A stretch of DNA of 64,000 nt from Siderastrea siderea (lineage: Eukaryota > Cnidaria > Anthozoa > Scleractinia > Rhizangiidae). Location: positions 45,656,701 through 45,720,700 of the forward strand of contig OZ034969.1 in NCBI GenBank assembly GCA_964030785.1. Direction: 5' to 3'. Both the position numbers and the translations under genes were made by a program. Of the stretch, positions 11,301 to 26,300 are shown piece after piece (position 1 is the stretch's first letter; every line of letters starts with the position of its first letter). A model generated the notes under the pieces. That model made no database searches. It saw nothing but the letters and a program-made list of their open reading frames with translations, and was not told the origin of the DNA.

Positions 11301-14300
11301 GATAATTCACACTGTATCTTGTATTAGTAAACAAAGTACGTTCTAAGCATGAAAGTTTGCTATTAGTTAAACATTTCTTATCTTAAAGACGAGCTAAAAT
11401 AACAGCTTTGTAGAAAGAGTGGTTCATATTTTTACGAATGGCTTTTCGGGGCTTTCGAGAAACGCGTCGCTGGTCTTTTTGCACTTGCCTGAATTCAACT
11501 GGCTCTTTGTCATACTTACTAACAGTAAGACTGCAAGCCTGACATTTCTATTAACCCGAAGACCGGCGCCGTGGGATCAATTCCAAACCAACTGTCACAG
11601 TAAACAATAATTGGGAGCCAGCAGTTTAGTATAATCCACAAGCAAATTTATTCAAGATAGAGTGTTACCATGGTATTGTACCCTATTTTTGTCCTGTTTC
11701 TTAAGTGAATGTTGATAAAAGTGATTTCTCTATCGTTTGTTCACGTGTTACTGCAAGGTGCAGGTTTAATACCACCACAATACCGCTAATGTGACGATAA
11801 ATAAACATACAACAGACCCTTACCTCTTGCCTGGGTGAGGCAGCAGGAGGCTGAATTCTTGATGACCTTGCTGATCTGGGTGATTTAGGCGGTGTAGTCT
11901 TCACTACATCTTTATTTTTTACTTCGTCAACTAATGGATGTACCAAAGGCTTGCTTTGAATCTGCTGAAAAACCCAAAGGGAGGTTAGAGGGATTGATTG
12001 CAAGTTTTATCCAACTCTCTTACGGTGAAAAACCACAAAAAAATCATTCAGCCTTAGTTTTTACAATCAGAGTCCTTATTCGTGTTTTAATACATCACAC
12101 TCGCTTATTTTAACCCAAAGCCTTGATTTTGAAGTGTAAACGTGAAATTTCTCATCAATAAACAGCAAAGTTTTAAAGACTAGTTTCACAAAGACACTGC
12201 CAATTTGCCAAAATTAATGTTTGCAAAGAATTTGTGCAAACGAGGCCTGGGGTGAATTTTCAGCTGGCAACATATTAACACGCATAGCTAGACTTAGGGA
12301 GAGTATTTTAAAAACTTCTAAAATGATTGTTTTTACACTGAATTCATGGCTACACGCCAAAGCAAATCTGAGCAATAGTTAAGAAAATCAAAAGTGAGGA
12401 GTTGGTTGTGCCTTGTGTGCAGCCCTTAGTAGTGACAAATGAAGAAAAAATCTCATCCAGATATTCCAACCGTGACAGGAGCAAACATCTGGTAAAACTG
12501 TTATGTTCACCTGACTAGCTAATGTAAATGGTTTGATTTATTTCCTGTGTCATAATTTTCACACAGATTTTCACAACTTTCTACTGCACATTTATCAACA
12601 TGTGAGCTTAACCATTAAGCCCCAGTAGTGACATGCATCTAATTTCTGCTTACAGTAGCACAACTTGATCATACAGTACCGGGCAAAAGTAAGTTAACAG
12701 TCCCTCGATACTCGAACGCCTCGACTCGATCCTCGATCCTCGAAACTCGAAAACTTCGAGTGTCGAGTCTCGAGTCAAGAACTTCGAGTTTCGAGTCGAG
12801 AATTTCGAGTTTCGAGTCGAGAACTTCGAGTTTCGAGACTAGAGACAAAGAGCTTAGCGCTTCATTAATTTTTCACGCGACTTATCGGAGAAAAGACTGA
12901 AGGGAAACCATTTCATCACCATTGCGTCCTTCATCGAACGGTGATGGCAACCGTCGTTCTCTCGCACATTGTCAATCGGACTACACTAAGTCGAGGAATA
13001 TTCAAGTCTCCAGCAGTTTGGCTCGTAGCCAGTTCCGTTACACTGTCTTGCGAACTGTCTCAGAACTCAAAAATGTTGCAAGAGAAGCTAAATTATTGTA
13101 TACCGGCGACAACAGTTCGCATGAATTCCGTTCGCATACACACGTGCTACAGTAACACGGACATGTTTTTAAAAGGCATGCAAACACGACAGTCGGTTTT
13201 TCTCCGAAACGAAAATTGTCATCAAAGCCGCTAATATTCTTTACTGCCGTAAGGCTTCATTTGTTTCGTTTAGGTGCTGCTGGGGAATAATTTGTTTGTT
13301 GAAGACATCTCATAATTTCCGAGAAAGCTATGTAAATGCCGCTAGATGGTCGGCGCGTGTTTACCCGAAAAACTGACAAATATTCGCTCGCAATAAATGA
13401 ATAATATAAACGAGAAATACTCGGCGCATCGTGGGGATCTTAATCACAAATTATGCCTTCAAAAGCAGAGTGTTTTACCGGTTTAATCATCTTTATACGC
13501 CTTGTAGAACCGGGAATACGACTTTTTACAAAACTTATCGTGAAAGCTATGCAAATGCCGCCAGACGATCGGCGCGTGTTTGCTGTAAAACTGACAAATT
13601 CGCTCGCAATAATATTTTTATCGACAAATACTCGGCACATCGTGGGAATCTTTATCACAGATTGTGACTTCAAAAGCAGAGTGTTTTGCTGGTTTAATCT
13701 CCTTTCTCAGCGGTTTAGAGACGGAGACATCAGCAGCGAAAGAAAGAAGACGAACTATAATAAGTAATTAATTAGATTTATTGGTTTTTTTTTTTTTTTT
13801 AATTTAAGATTTTTATCACCATACTAGTTTTTTAGGGTTGCGCCTCGCATGGGTAACATTATTTTCCCGTTCGCGAAATTCCTTTTTGGTCCTTTTTAAT
13901 TATTATTGTAAATTTTGAGACCAATAAAGTTGATAGATACTAATGCCCGTCAAGTTGTTTTAGGGTGTGTTTCTTTGGGAAAATCCGAAAACGGATTTGT
14001 GATCCCAGATCATATGGATTCTTCGACACCAAAGAAACGCAAAATCCGAAAAAGGATTATTTTGTCATGACAAGACAGGCTGGAGGCACGCAATATATAT
14101 GTCAGAACGATATTTCTCTCGTACTGCCCAAGAATTCAACTAGAATGGAATACAAATAATTTATAAACGAGGACAGTATCTGCAGTAGTTCAAGTGAACT
14201 CGCTATTTGCGTTCACAGTTAGCAAAATCTGGTCCCTGAATTACAGAAATGGCACACAAATGAAGTTATCCTGACGTCTCAATGCTTCTGTCTGTACTTT

Positions 14301-17300
14301 TGGAGAAAACTTTTCAAATATACGGAACGGAATAATCACCTGAATTTTCTTTTTCACGATCGAATGTTTTGTCACGCAAGATCGAGAGAAAATATGGCGA
14401 GACCAGTAAATTTGCATGGAAGACCGCTTGACAGATGTACTATTTTCGGATCCGTCCCCCAAAGAAACGCAGGGATCATGAATCCTAAAAATCTGGATTT
14501 AGATTTGATCTGATGTATCCACTCGGAGTGTGGATTCTTCAGATCACTAATCCGTGATTAATCCATTTTCGGATTTAGGTAAAGAAACGCAAAATCCGTT
14601 TTTGGATACAAGAATCCGGATTTGGATTTTCCCAAACAAACGCACCCTTAGATAATTATGCAAATTCCAGGCGTCACGTGCGATTGTTATTTTACTTGAC
14701 ATCTGCGCCACTGCTTGTGCTTCAGCACGAAATTTTCTTGAAATGACAAGACTGTACCAGATATATTTAACATTTCGATTCAAAAGATTCCAGTATTTAC
14801 GTATAATACATGCAAATCAGAAATGGTGTTTCTACGTACCCGGCGGATGAAATCGTAGCCTGTTCCAGGCGTTCAGATAGTGGAGCGCGAGCGAAAACTA
14901 AAGCGAGCGAAAGAGCGGGAAAAAACGAGGGGAGACTGGGGGAGAGTTTCACGCTTTATTTTTCGCTCGCGCTCCACTATCTGAACGCCCGGAACAGGCT
15001 AATGAAATCGAAACAGGTCAGATTTCGGATTTTTAAGTTTGCGTCACGTAAATTGCTATTGTTCGTTGTCATTGTTCTGTATTCGAGAAATAAATCGTTT
15101 CCTCGAAATCCCTATTCGAGAGTCTCGAAAAATTCTTCGAGTGTCTCGAAACTCGAAACTCGATCCTCGATCCTCGAAACTCGAGCCTCGATTTTCGATT
15201 CGCGAAAACAGCGAAGATCGAGCATCGAGTTTCGAGCCGAGACTGTCAACTTACTTTTGCCCGGTACTGTACAGGTCATGAGAAATAAGGAAATGATCAG
15301 CAAGAATAAAACGTTTTGATGTGTAAGCACAATTCTCCCAACTAGTACCATAACAAATATATGGAGAGCAATGAGGAGAATATGTATGTTGATATTGGGG
15401 CTTTAAGGATTAAAGGGGCAGTATCATGGGGATTTTGCTTGCATTTGTAACACTTTGAAAAGCCAGTAGTCACACAAACATGAATGACAATCTAAAAAAT
15501 ACTGGTCAATTCCTTGTTCAGACACCATAATAATTCAGTGAAACTATTAGCCACAAAAGGCCAGGATGAAAACGGATTACAACTTGAAACCGTTCGGCAA
15601 ACGTTTTCAAATTGTGCCTGTGTCTTGCAAAAATCATTGAAAAACTTATTATGGTTTGCACTCCTTACGAAAATCCACATGACAACTCCCTCTTGGTGTC
15701 CCAGGGGCATTTTGTGTGTGAGCAAAGGCATTTAATCAAAATTTTAGCAAAGTTTTGACGAAATGCGAGAAAAAAATCCCAGTGATATAGCCCCTTTAAA
15801 CACATGTTAACGATTCCATGAAAATGGTATCTTTCACCAGATTAACGTAAGATTTTTTTTGCACTGAACTAAACACACTACCTGACCGGAGTCATCCTCA
15901 TTTGGGAAAATCTCACTTGTGTCATGTCTTTTCTTTAAGCTTGGTCTGCGTCTGTTCTTGGGGGGAGGAGCTCGCCCATTGGTTAAAGAACCAAGTATTT
16001 CAGAGTTCCTTTTTACCATGGGCAGTGCATCACCTTTATTTGTATTTAATATCTCCTCATACACACCATCATCATCCTGAGTAACGAAGTAACAAAAATC
16101 AAACTCTAAACTCAGGTATATTTAACTCTTTAAGTGACAATCAAGACCATCTCAATTTGAAGTGACGACAGACAAAATTATTTGCAGTTTAATAAGTCCA
16201 CCTCACCAGAAAGTTTTCAATGAACATTTTACAATTCTCAGACAGCACTCAAAGCTACATTTTTGTAAGGCTCTGCACTGGTTTCTTTACCGTGAAGCAA
16301 TAATAATCAGAAGTATCATTACTTCCCAAATCTGGGATGCCAGCTCAAAAAGTTACCTTCAAAATATGTCTTGCTATGCAAATGTGACGCACAAGCAACA
16401 ACAAAGAACAAAAGATTTGGAATCTTGGAATGAAACAGGTACAGAAAACAGTAAGAATATCTTGTTATTGGGTTATCAACTTACCAACAATATTTCATCT
16501 TGACTGCGTGAGAGGGCGTGTATTTTTTTCTGAGGATATGTTAAGCTGAGTATGTTGTTACTGTTTTTGTCCTTTGGAAAAAAAGGAAACCAACTTTCAG
16601 AACTATCTGAACTATCCTTTAGCTCTATTTAAACTTGGGGGGGGGGGGGGGGGTTTGCTGGTTAACCAATAACCTAAAGAGCCATCCACAAAAAATAAAT
16701 AATAATAGCTGAGAAATATAACTTCCCATAATTCCACTTTGAAAATGAAAATACTTCTTGGCATGTTCATAAATGCATTAGCTAACATGAATAAGAAATT
16801 AGGGGTTAATATATATTAAAAAACCCAAACTTGGGTGGAACTTTTTGGTCTGAGAAACAGAAAAATTAAAGCAATTCAGAGAGTAATAAAAAAAAAATTT
16901 CCTGGGGAGCATGCCTCTCCCCTTCCCAGGACCTCAGAGATGGACAGCCTGCAAAAAGATGATTGGATAAGCAAGGGGTCCACTTACCAAGCCAATAACA
17001 TAGGCTTCCTTTTCAAATAACTCATATCCCTCAGACTTGGGTCTTTTCTTAACAGGTTTTGTGACTGCTTCTTTCTCCCGTTGTCTTTCTTTAGCCTGTT
17101 TCCCCGTGTCAAGAGATTCTGCTTCTTTCACAGGCATCCTTACCTGTTCAGTGTTTTCAACCACATCACTGGTACCTGCCAAGAGAAGTAAAAAACAATA
17201 AACTTGCTTGAGATGGACAAGATTTTTCACTCCCAAACCTGCTAAAAACTTATGCCACCCTAAAAATTAATAACATTGCAAATTAACACTTTCACTCCCG

Positions 17301-20300
17301 AGATTGCCTAAAAACAATATTCAAGACGAATCCAAATTTCATTTTGTAAAATACTTAAATACAAATAGTACCGTGTGAACGTACTGCTAAAGAGGTTTCA
17401 CTTGAATGGTCACACACTTAGAAGTTAGAATCACCTGAATGTCTCCATTACTGACTGTGGGAGTGAGTGTTAAACAAAAAAAAAATTCAAAATAAAGTAC
17501 ACCCCTGCTATCTCAATTCTGGATTTCTCAAACTACTATCTTGAACTGAAACTCCTTTGCCTTGATTGACATGTTCTCTTTACTAATGGCTATCGTGAAC
17601 TCTCATTAACTCCAACAATTTATCAGTTTCCATTGCGTGTTTGAGAAGGGAGTGGGAGTCTTTGCATGGGAGTCTGCTGTAGTGTCATGCTGTTTTTTTC
17701 ATATGAAGACACACAAAAGTGCTTGTATACAGCATGAAAAACAGCACCATAAATGTGAAAGTACACATACTGCTAAAACGTTCATCTGAGTTAATGGTTT
17801 CACTTTAATTTAGGACTCCATTCACAGTTCGAACCACCTTACACACTACTACAATCAGCACCACAGGAAAGTACTGCACAGTGGCTTTCATCTGTTGGTC
17901 ACACTTTAGGATTTTATCCACACACTCAAATGTTAGATCATGACATATTAGCATAATTTTAATGCTATATTCACTGCCCACATTTCAAGGCGCAGCTGCT
18001 AACCTTAGTTAATTTTTTGTCTGTGTGTTGTTTGTCAGGTTTTAGCTCTCTTTTTTTCGTTTCTGACTTTTTGATGACCACATCTCAAAATTATGCTAAA
18101 ACAATTATCCGCCTCAGGCTCAGAAAATATTGTTGAATAATCCCCTTGTCTTTGTCTTGTCAAACAAACACCACCACAGAAACGTACTAGTCAACAACTT
18201 GTACCTGAACAGTCACACTTATGAACACACAAGAGTCTACATGTACAGATTAATACTTAGTTCACATACCTGATGTCTCTTTTCGACTTTTGGCATTTCT
18301 TCTTCTCCTTCTCCTCTGTTTTCCAGTTTCTTCTTCACCATAATTGCGGCTTGGCAGTGGTGGAGGACCTTATAATCAAACACACAACACAAGAATAAAA
18401 CCAAACATAATACAACCAAAGATCATGATGTCTAATACAACTTGTTGCAACTGCTACTACAGAACTATAAAAAAATATGGAGACCAATGAGGAACATTTG
18501 TATGTGAATGTCTGTTTTGAAGGGGTCTACGCCCCAACTGACAATCTGGAGATGGGCTTGCCAACACCTTAAAGATACATATGGAGATCAAGCTATTTGC
18601 AGATGTATGAGAAAAGAGAGGAACTGTCATCTTTTATCAACTTGGGCTATGGCGAGAAAGAAGTTTATTCAGTCAGTAAAACAGGCAACTCAGAAAAAAA
18701 ATCTGAGTTCTCCCAATGGCAGTTGAATTCATGACCTTCTGGTCACTAGTCTAGATGCTCTAACAATGAGCTACAGGAGACTTGTGGGAGCTAAGGCCAT
18801 TAAACTAGGTTCATGTGACAAACGTCCTGCGTACTGCTAGGACTGAAATGTCGATAGGTGGTATGTTCACAATGATATGTGATGGTGAATTTTAAGCCCA
18901 GTGAATATTAATATAATATATATTATGAGAAAGAGGTGGTGAATTTTAAGCCTGGTGAATATTAATATACGAGGAAGAGGCTTCAAGTAAACCACATTTG
19001 TATCGAGTTATGGCATTACCAGGATAATTTAATATGCAATTTTTAAAGGAGGAAACTTGACACTTAAGGACGTTCGCGCTAATTGTTTCTGCGCATCCCT
19101 ACTGCGCACGCAATTCACTGCCACGTCATGCATTGAGCGCGCGCGCTGTTGAAGAAATGTGGAGATATATAGGGCCAGTGGGCACTTTAGTATCTATGCA
19201 CGGGTTTAACTCTCTTAAATGTTCGGTGACCCCATATTTTATTTTGATAGATCACTTTCCCTGTCAATTATCTACGTTTTGAGAAAAATTAAAGAAAATC
19301 TGTATTGTGGAAGTTTGATTTTTTTCAACTTTTCTGCCCTTGCATCATCGAATTATGCTATTATTGTAGCTGCACGGTGTTCGCAAAAGTCCATCTTAGA
19401 GGACGAGTTTAACTAAAAGAACGACACCAGCTCACATTGTTTACTTGACAGACCCACTTAAATAAAATTTGACTAAGAAAGTGGGTCTACAGCGAATCAT
19501 TTTAAATATTTTTCAACTAACAAGCACTGAGGCCATGTCGAGTTGCGAGGGCCGATTTGTCAAAACTGGGGTAGTTTTCCACGCACTTTATTTTGAAAAC
19601 GAAGTCGGTGACCCCCCAATTTTTTTGCATTTCTGACATAAGTAACTCATTATCTGACTGTAGGCAAAGTATGAAAAAAATCTGTATTGTAGAAGTTTTT
19701 CGCGCGAACGTCCTTAAGTCAAACTTTAAAAATTAATTTTGTTAAACCTTTCCTAAAAAATGACTATTTCTTCGTGTATCATTATCATCATCACTATCAA
19801 CACCCTGGGTATGTCAACTTGTTGTGGTGGTAAAGTTTGTGCATATTAATGATCTCAAGAACTACTGAACCTTTTGTAAAGTATAAAAAATGTAATTTTT
19901 GCACTTTTCTTGTTCAATGTAGATAAGCAATTAAAGAAATAAAAACTCCAACTATCTTGAATGACCTCACAAGCCCTCTGCTTTCCCATGAATATGCTTA
20001 ACCCATAATACTACCCTCCCCTGAATGGGACAGAAACAGCAGAGGCTCTCTATTAAAGGTGAAAGCTTGCCAAAATATTGTAACACAGTAAAAACCTAAA
20101 AGGGTTTAACTCCCCCCCCCCCCCCCCTGCCCACCCCAGTTCCATCCTTGTACCTAAGAGGGTCTATATATGGTTATGAGTTTGCACACACATCCAGGGT
20201 TGACATAGGATAGTACACAAACCTCATATCCACTGTGTTCTACCACAGAACAAAACATATTCAAGATGCAAATCAGCCACATACCTTCATCCCCAGACTC

Positions 20301-23300
20301 TGGAGAGTGTGGGCTGTTTTCATCTGTAGAAGTTAGGTCAGGCCCAAACAGGTGCTCTTTGATTGTGTCATTGATAACCTTTTGAACTATCCTACAATGT
20401 ATATTACAAAGTAAACCTGAGCAAATGCATACTGCATGAAGAGCCATGTTTCTATAATGCTTACGAATCATGGTTGACATTCCATGGTTTATTCCCTCAG
20501 GAAAATTAAACCATTTGGTCTGTGATTCTACAGAATCATTCAACACTCTCACCCACAGGTCCAAGTGCTTGCTAGCACCACATTGTACAGCATGGACAGT
20601 ACAACAGGAAAAAATACAGGAAAGTACTGAGGCCCTTTTAGCAGGGCTACAAAAGTCGCTAGTCTGAATTTCAAAACCTTTCGTTTCACGTTACTATTGA
20701 GGAGGAAGCCATGTCCCTGTCGGTATTTTACTATTGTATGTTTGTGCTTGTCTTTGCCGCTGTCACAGTTTCAATCCATCTTTGTGTCGTTTGTTGCCAT
20801 TTCATCTGTCTTGTGTTGCTGTTTCAAGGCCATGTCGCTTGTCAAAATTTACCCTAACAGGGCCTCAGTACTTATCAGCAGCTTTCATTTGAATGGCCAC
20901 ACTTCAATCCATTCACAGGTGTAAAACTGGCTTCTCTTGTTTCTAATCTTCATCATGGGTGCAACCCATCACAAAGTCTAACGGCTTTACATTTACACGA
21001 CTAGCTGTTTACAAATAATAGTTGACAGCAGGGGCAGCAACAAAGCTTAAATCTATGTAACTATAATACAAGTACACATAAACAGTAATTTTTACTTGGT
21101 GATAATAGCCCCTTTACAACCCATGGCCTGCACACAACTATTTATCAACATGTTGGCAAGAAAGTGGGTGTGGATTATAATTAAAAATGATTAGGAAAGG
21201 TCAACAAAAATAAGTTAACATAATGTTGTCACAACTTACTCCTTTCCAGCAGGAGGCTTAAGAGGTTCTTGCGTAGGACTTGAATCACTGTTGAGACAAT
21301 AACATATATTTATACGCAGTTGATGTCAAATTAAAATAAACAGTCAAACTCCATGTTACTAAGTTCTGCTTCACCCTGTACTTCCCGATGCCAATCTGCA
21401 ATCTAGTAGTACAGCACAAAAGGAATGTACAGGGGAACCCCAATATAACAAAGTGCCAAAGGAATGGGGGTTAAAATGATTATGTGGAAAAATGACCAAA
21501 ATCTTGGTTATACAGGGTTAGATCGATAAGTGTTACGTGCCACACTCATGCATTTGGTTTAATTGTGCAATTATTATCCAGAATTGATCAATTAAATAAC
21601 ACTAGTGATTTAGTGTCTGCTGCATCTCTGTTGAGGGACTGTTTATCTGTTTCAACTGTTTCACATTCGACTTCAGTCTCATGATGGGAGTAATCTATGG
21701 GGGTAGATTTTTAGTTTGGGCTTCGGGATTGTGTTATTGCGGGGCCATGATATTAGGGTTCTGTTCCATACATTATACTGTCACTTTGCCTGGGATGAAG
21801 ATTGTTGTTCATTATACCAGGGACTTTATTATATTTAGGGGTTCATTACATCAGGTTCCACTGTACACACTCAGTGTACAATGGTTGAAGGTTAGCATTT
21901 CTCCCACAGATTCCAAATTTAGAGCCACCAGATACAACATAATAAACAAAACCACAGCAAAGCACTGCTCGATAGATTTGAATTCATGAATGAATAATTC
22001 ATCTCTTTCTACAGAATGTGATGCACAACAAACAGGCATGGACCCTAAATGAATACTTCGTTGAAGTACCATAAATGATGTGTCTACAATTTTGATATTG
22101 CAATCAATGCCAGTTGAAATACACCCACTACTTGTAAGGAAACACCTTACAGTGTTCTTGGTCAGAGGGAGGTCACAGGTCAGAGGTTCAAATCCCAGCA
22201 GACCACCAACCAGGGCCTTAAAATAGCCCATAAGAACATGCTGGCTGCACTCACACCTTATCTCAATTCAGATGATCTCATCATCAAGCAGCATCATTAA
22301 GCCAACACCCTTGTCTACTACTCCCCACATAGAATTAGTAAGGGATGTTAAAGAACACACATCGTATAGCCTAAGGGATAGAAGTCCCTGGACAGGTGTT
22401 GTGGACTGGTCTGTTCAGGGGAAGGGACCTATAATCCTGGTTCCCACCCTATTTTTGTTGCCTCCTGTATCTGTGCACTTTTTTGACAGCAAAATATTGT
22501 GTAATATTGCATAATTCCCCCCTTTTTCTCCTGCTTCCCACTTCTCCCAGCCACCTTGGGAATTCTGCTTTCCACTCTCTCTTCTCCTGCCTCCTATACA
22601 CCTCCCAATCCATTTTCTCCTGGGTTCCTGACCCCCTGTCCCTGGCCTCTCCACTGTTGACTGTTGTTCATCTCACATTTCACAGGTAGGGTGGATGGAT
22701 GAGATCATAAATGGATTCACAGCAGTAACCAGAGGCACCCTTCCAAGCTGACAGACAGTCTAATCCTAACCATTCATTGATGTAATGCAGGCATTAGGTT
22801 GTTTATCTGCTGTGTTGCTGCCTCAGAGCAGTTGAGTGGAGGGCTTGGTAACAGCAGGGAAATCAGCTGTAATCTATGATTTCCCTGGTCTGAAATGTTG
22901 CTTCTTATTGCGTGAATTTACTAAGAAATTGCTCTGTTGTAAAAGATGGACACACATTCCCCATTCCCCCCACTCTGGGAGGTACAGTGGCATCCCGATA
23001 TAATGAACCCTTTACAACAAAGACCCTAGTATAATGTACCATACTCTTCAGCCCAGTAGTAGCAAGAGTATGTTCAAGAACACCAATATAACAAACCCCA
23101 ATTACAACGAACACATTTTACCAGTCCCTCAAGTGCCACTTTGTTGTATCGGGTTCTGCTGTATAGAGTTTTAAATAAATGTTGGGGACATTAAACTACA
23201 CTCAAAGGAAATGTGGTATTCTGAAAACAAAAATGCTTTCTCCTAATATACACACTGAGGTCTACTTATGGAATAAATGAATATTAACGTGTACATCAAA

Positions 23301-26300
23301 CTAAAATTATTCAACACTTGCTTGAAAATAAGCATTATAAAATTATTATACTTTGAAACAAATCCAAAAATATGGTAATTTGCCAAGTTATTATAAATGT
23401 GGTAAATATTCAACACTGTTAAAAGCTAAGAAAACTTCAACAAATGGGTTTTTGGAGCTAATCTTTGGTTTTAAACAACTGTGTTCAAACTAGCCTTAGC
23501 TTAGTATTCAGCCAAGAGATGTTAAAGTTTTGACAGAAAATGCATGATTTTTCAGTATATTATGCAGCCAGTGCAGCAAATAAAAATAAACCGTGAGTCG
23601 CAAAGAGATAATTTGGTTAACAACTCACACCATAGGAATATCAGTTTATTTTGCCCATATAACAAAGCCCTAGGATTAAACATTTACCAGAACAATACAA
23701 CATATACAGTAAATAAATTTAAAGATAAATTTATAGTCAGAAATAATATGGCAAACTTACCTGTGTTGAATATTCCAAGAAGGCGACACAGACCTCACAT
23801 ACATGCCCAAGTCTTCGGTGGAAGAGGAAACACTAAAGGCAACATGTCAAATACACAGTAAATGTAGACAAAGTGGACGTCAGTGGAATAACTGATGTGA
23901 TAAATATCTATGACCACAATAACACCTGCTGGGTGTATTGAATTTTAATCCAAGATGTGTTATTTTAATAATTATAAAGGGAAATGATGATGGGATGTGC
24001 AATAAATACATGCACATCCTCTGATGAAATAGAATACATATTAAATTCCTTTTTGGGTATAAAAATCTGTCACTATTCAGTCATTTGTTAAATAAGGTTT
24101 TGAGACAATGCTGTCTGACACACATCTTTCACTTTGCAGACTCCAAAACCGTAGGTGAGAAATTCAAAACAGTGTTCCAGCTGAAATTAATGGCACCCAC
24201 TATCATGAATAAAAAAAACCTAGACATTGTGGCTACGATAAAACAACCGCTATGAACAACAATAATTGTTACATAATTATTATGTAATTATACTCTAGAG
24301 CATCAGCTCATATGCTTGTACCCAGGTTAATTACCCACATCATGCATTCAAATACAAGCAAGGAAAAAAATTAAATGCCCTCAGTCTCTGAAAGCACACA
24401 ATTGAAAACATATGTTGCAAAAAAGACACTTCAAAACATGGGATTGTTGATGATTTGCAACAGCAAAGACAATAAAGACTCCACTGCACACTAACAGCAA
24501 CTTCTAGATAAAAAACTTTAAGAAATTGTTTATCTACACACATATCAAAAGAGAGGTCATGGAAACACTAAACCATCAAACTCAGTTTAAATTAAAATTT
24601 GCATGATGCATCACAAGATATAGTTCACAATTTTACATAATAATTAGGAACTGTAGACACATATGAACAAGATGGTAAACACAAAGAAAGCGACACAAAA
24701 CAAGAGAATTATTTTATACTATTTTTGATAAAAGCATACCTTAAAACAAACGTATTACAAGAGAGGCTTAAGACTCAAAACATGTTTGTGACGTTAGTAT
24801 AACCACTAGTCATGAGCTGATGCTACACTTAGCTTAAGTGTTTTGTTATTTCTGAATGTTTTTTCTTTGTGTTGTGCCTTAAGCTTTATCTCCTTAGACA
24901 AAAGATGGTGGCATATCCTTGTAAAGAGAATATACTGCTCACCATTACATAAAAGGTGTTACACTTTCGAGGAAAATAAAGTGCAATCTTAAGCACATTT
25001 CTCAACATGTAATCTCACTTGGATTTGCATCAGAAAGTATGAATAATATTAAATAAATATCACGGAAGCATGCTTAAAATTTACACACCTGCCAGAAATA
25101 ATAATATTGTCTTTCGAAGAAATTATTGCTTGCTTCATTGAATAAAATAGCAACAATGCAAATTATGCATACAGATAATTTTATACCTTATAATGACAGC
25201 TCTAAAAGTTATTTCTGTAATCAGCAATTTGTAGAACGTAAACAAACACAAAATAGGAAATAAATTGATCAACTGCGATAAGTTCATAGCTCTACCATAA
25301 AAGGGATTAAATAACTCTCCTACTAGAGCAAAAAAGCTCAGGCTTGTCTTACTGTACTTTCAGATAACTGATGTAGTACATAAAATCTGAAGTTCAAACA
25401 ATATTATGCAATAATTTTTACACAAAATTGAGTCATACAACAGCTTGTCATCCTATTAAGTGCACAGAACCAGTTGGGTTATAAATTCATGTTCAACCAG
25501 TTAGTGAAATACATTGTAAGTATTTGTCTATTATACAGGCAAACCGTGGATTACTATTTAAGCTTTGTAACTAAGCAAAAGACTTTTTTATTGAAAGCAT
25601 TAATTTTTTTGCCATTGAATCAACATGAGCTGATGGCCTGTCATTAGGGAGCCAATCAGAGCAAGTGCCTGTTCATATTTATGACTGGGATTGTTCATGC
25701 TTTTTTTTTACTGTTATCAATCAACAAAACAATTTATGACAACTACAAACCCTGAAAACATAAACAAAACTGTAGTTTACATCCAACCAATCACACATCA
25801 CAAACATGACCTTTTAAACCTCTTGTACCTAACTTTAGTGCTTCCCGATAGATACCCAAGAGCATCTCTTAGAGAGAGTGAGAGAGAGAGTGACCAATGC
25901 AGTGATCGTGGTTCATTTTTTGCCCCATAACACATTTTGCAGAGCTCCAAATAAACTTTTTCCTTTGAAACGACTGACACTGACATTTGTCAGCATTGCT
26001 TGGACGTTTAGTGGAAGAAATGATCTGTTCAGTGCTGTCAACAATTCACATCAACATGCAGTACATTGCACAACAAATGAAGCTTCCTCAAGGAATTTTT
26101 TTCCTGCAAAACGACAGTCATAGTATTCAAAACATTTTTCTGGATATCATGTCAGACTGCAGTGTGGATTAAGCTGGATGTGGAGAAACTTTGGTCAGCT
26201 ATGCAATTGTCCAAAAATGCTAAGAGCTCTTTAACTCACTGTGTGGAAGGATGTAACGACTTCTTTGGCTTCTTAACAGTGGCATAACTAGGGCCATCTT

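Larger units (their letters stand above)
12674..15269. mobile_element. 2.6-kb Tc1/mariner-like non-autonomous element with nested insertions
   Basis: TIRs CAGTACCGGGCAAAAGTAAG TT(A/G)ACAGTC are flanked by TA on both sides (12672-12673, 15270-15271). Just inside each end are TCGAG-rich arrays in inverted orientation (12718-12845, 15108-15240). Between them lie a two-copy direct repeat (13322-13702), a TTA-flanked MITE (13963-14647) and a GCCTGTTCC MITE (14858-14999). No transposase frame was recognised. Confidence 0.75.

Noticed and set aside
22170..22205. Possible tRNA or SINE B box (GGTTCAAATCCCAGC)
   Set aside because: No matching A box or cloverleaf upstream on the same strand.
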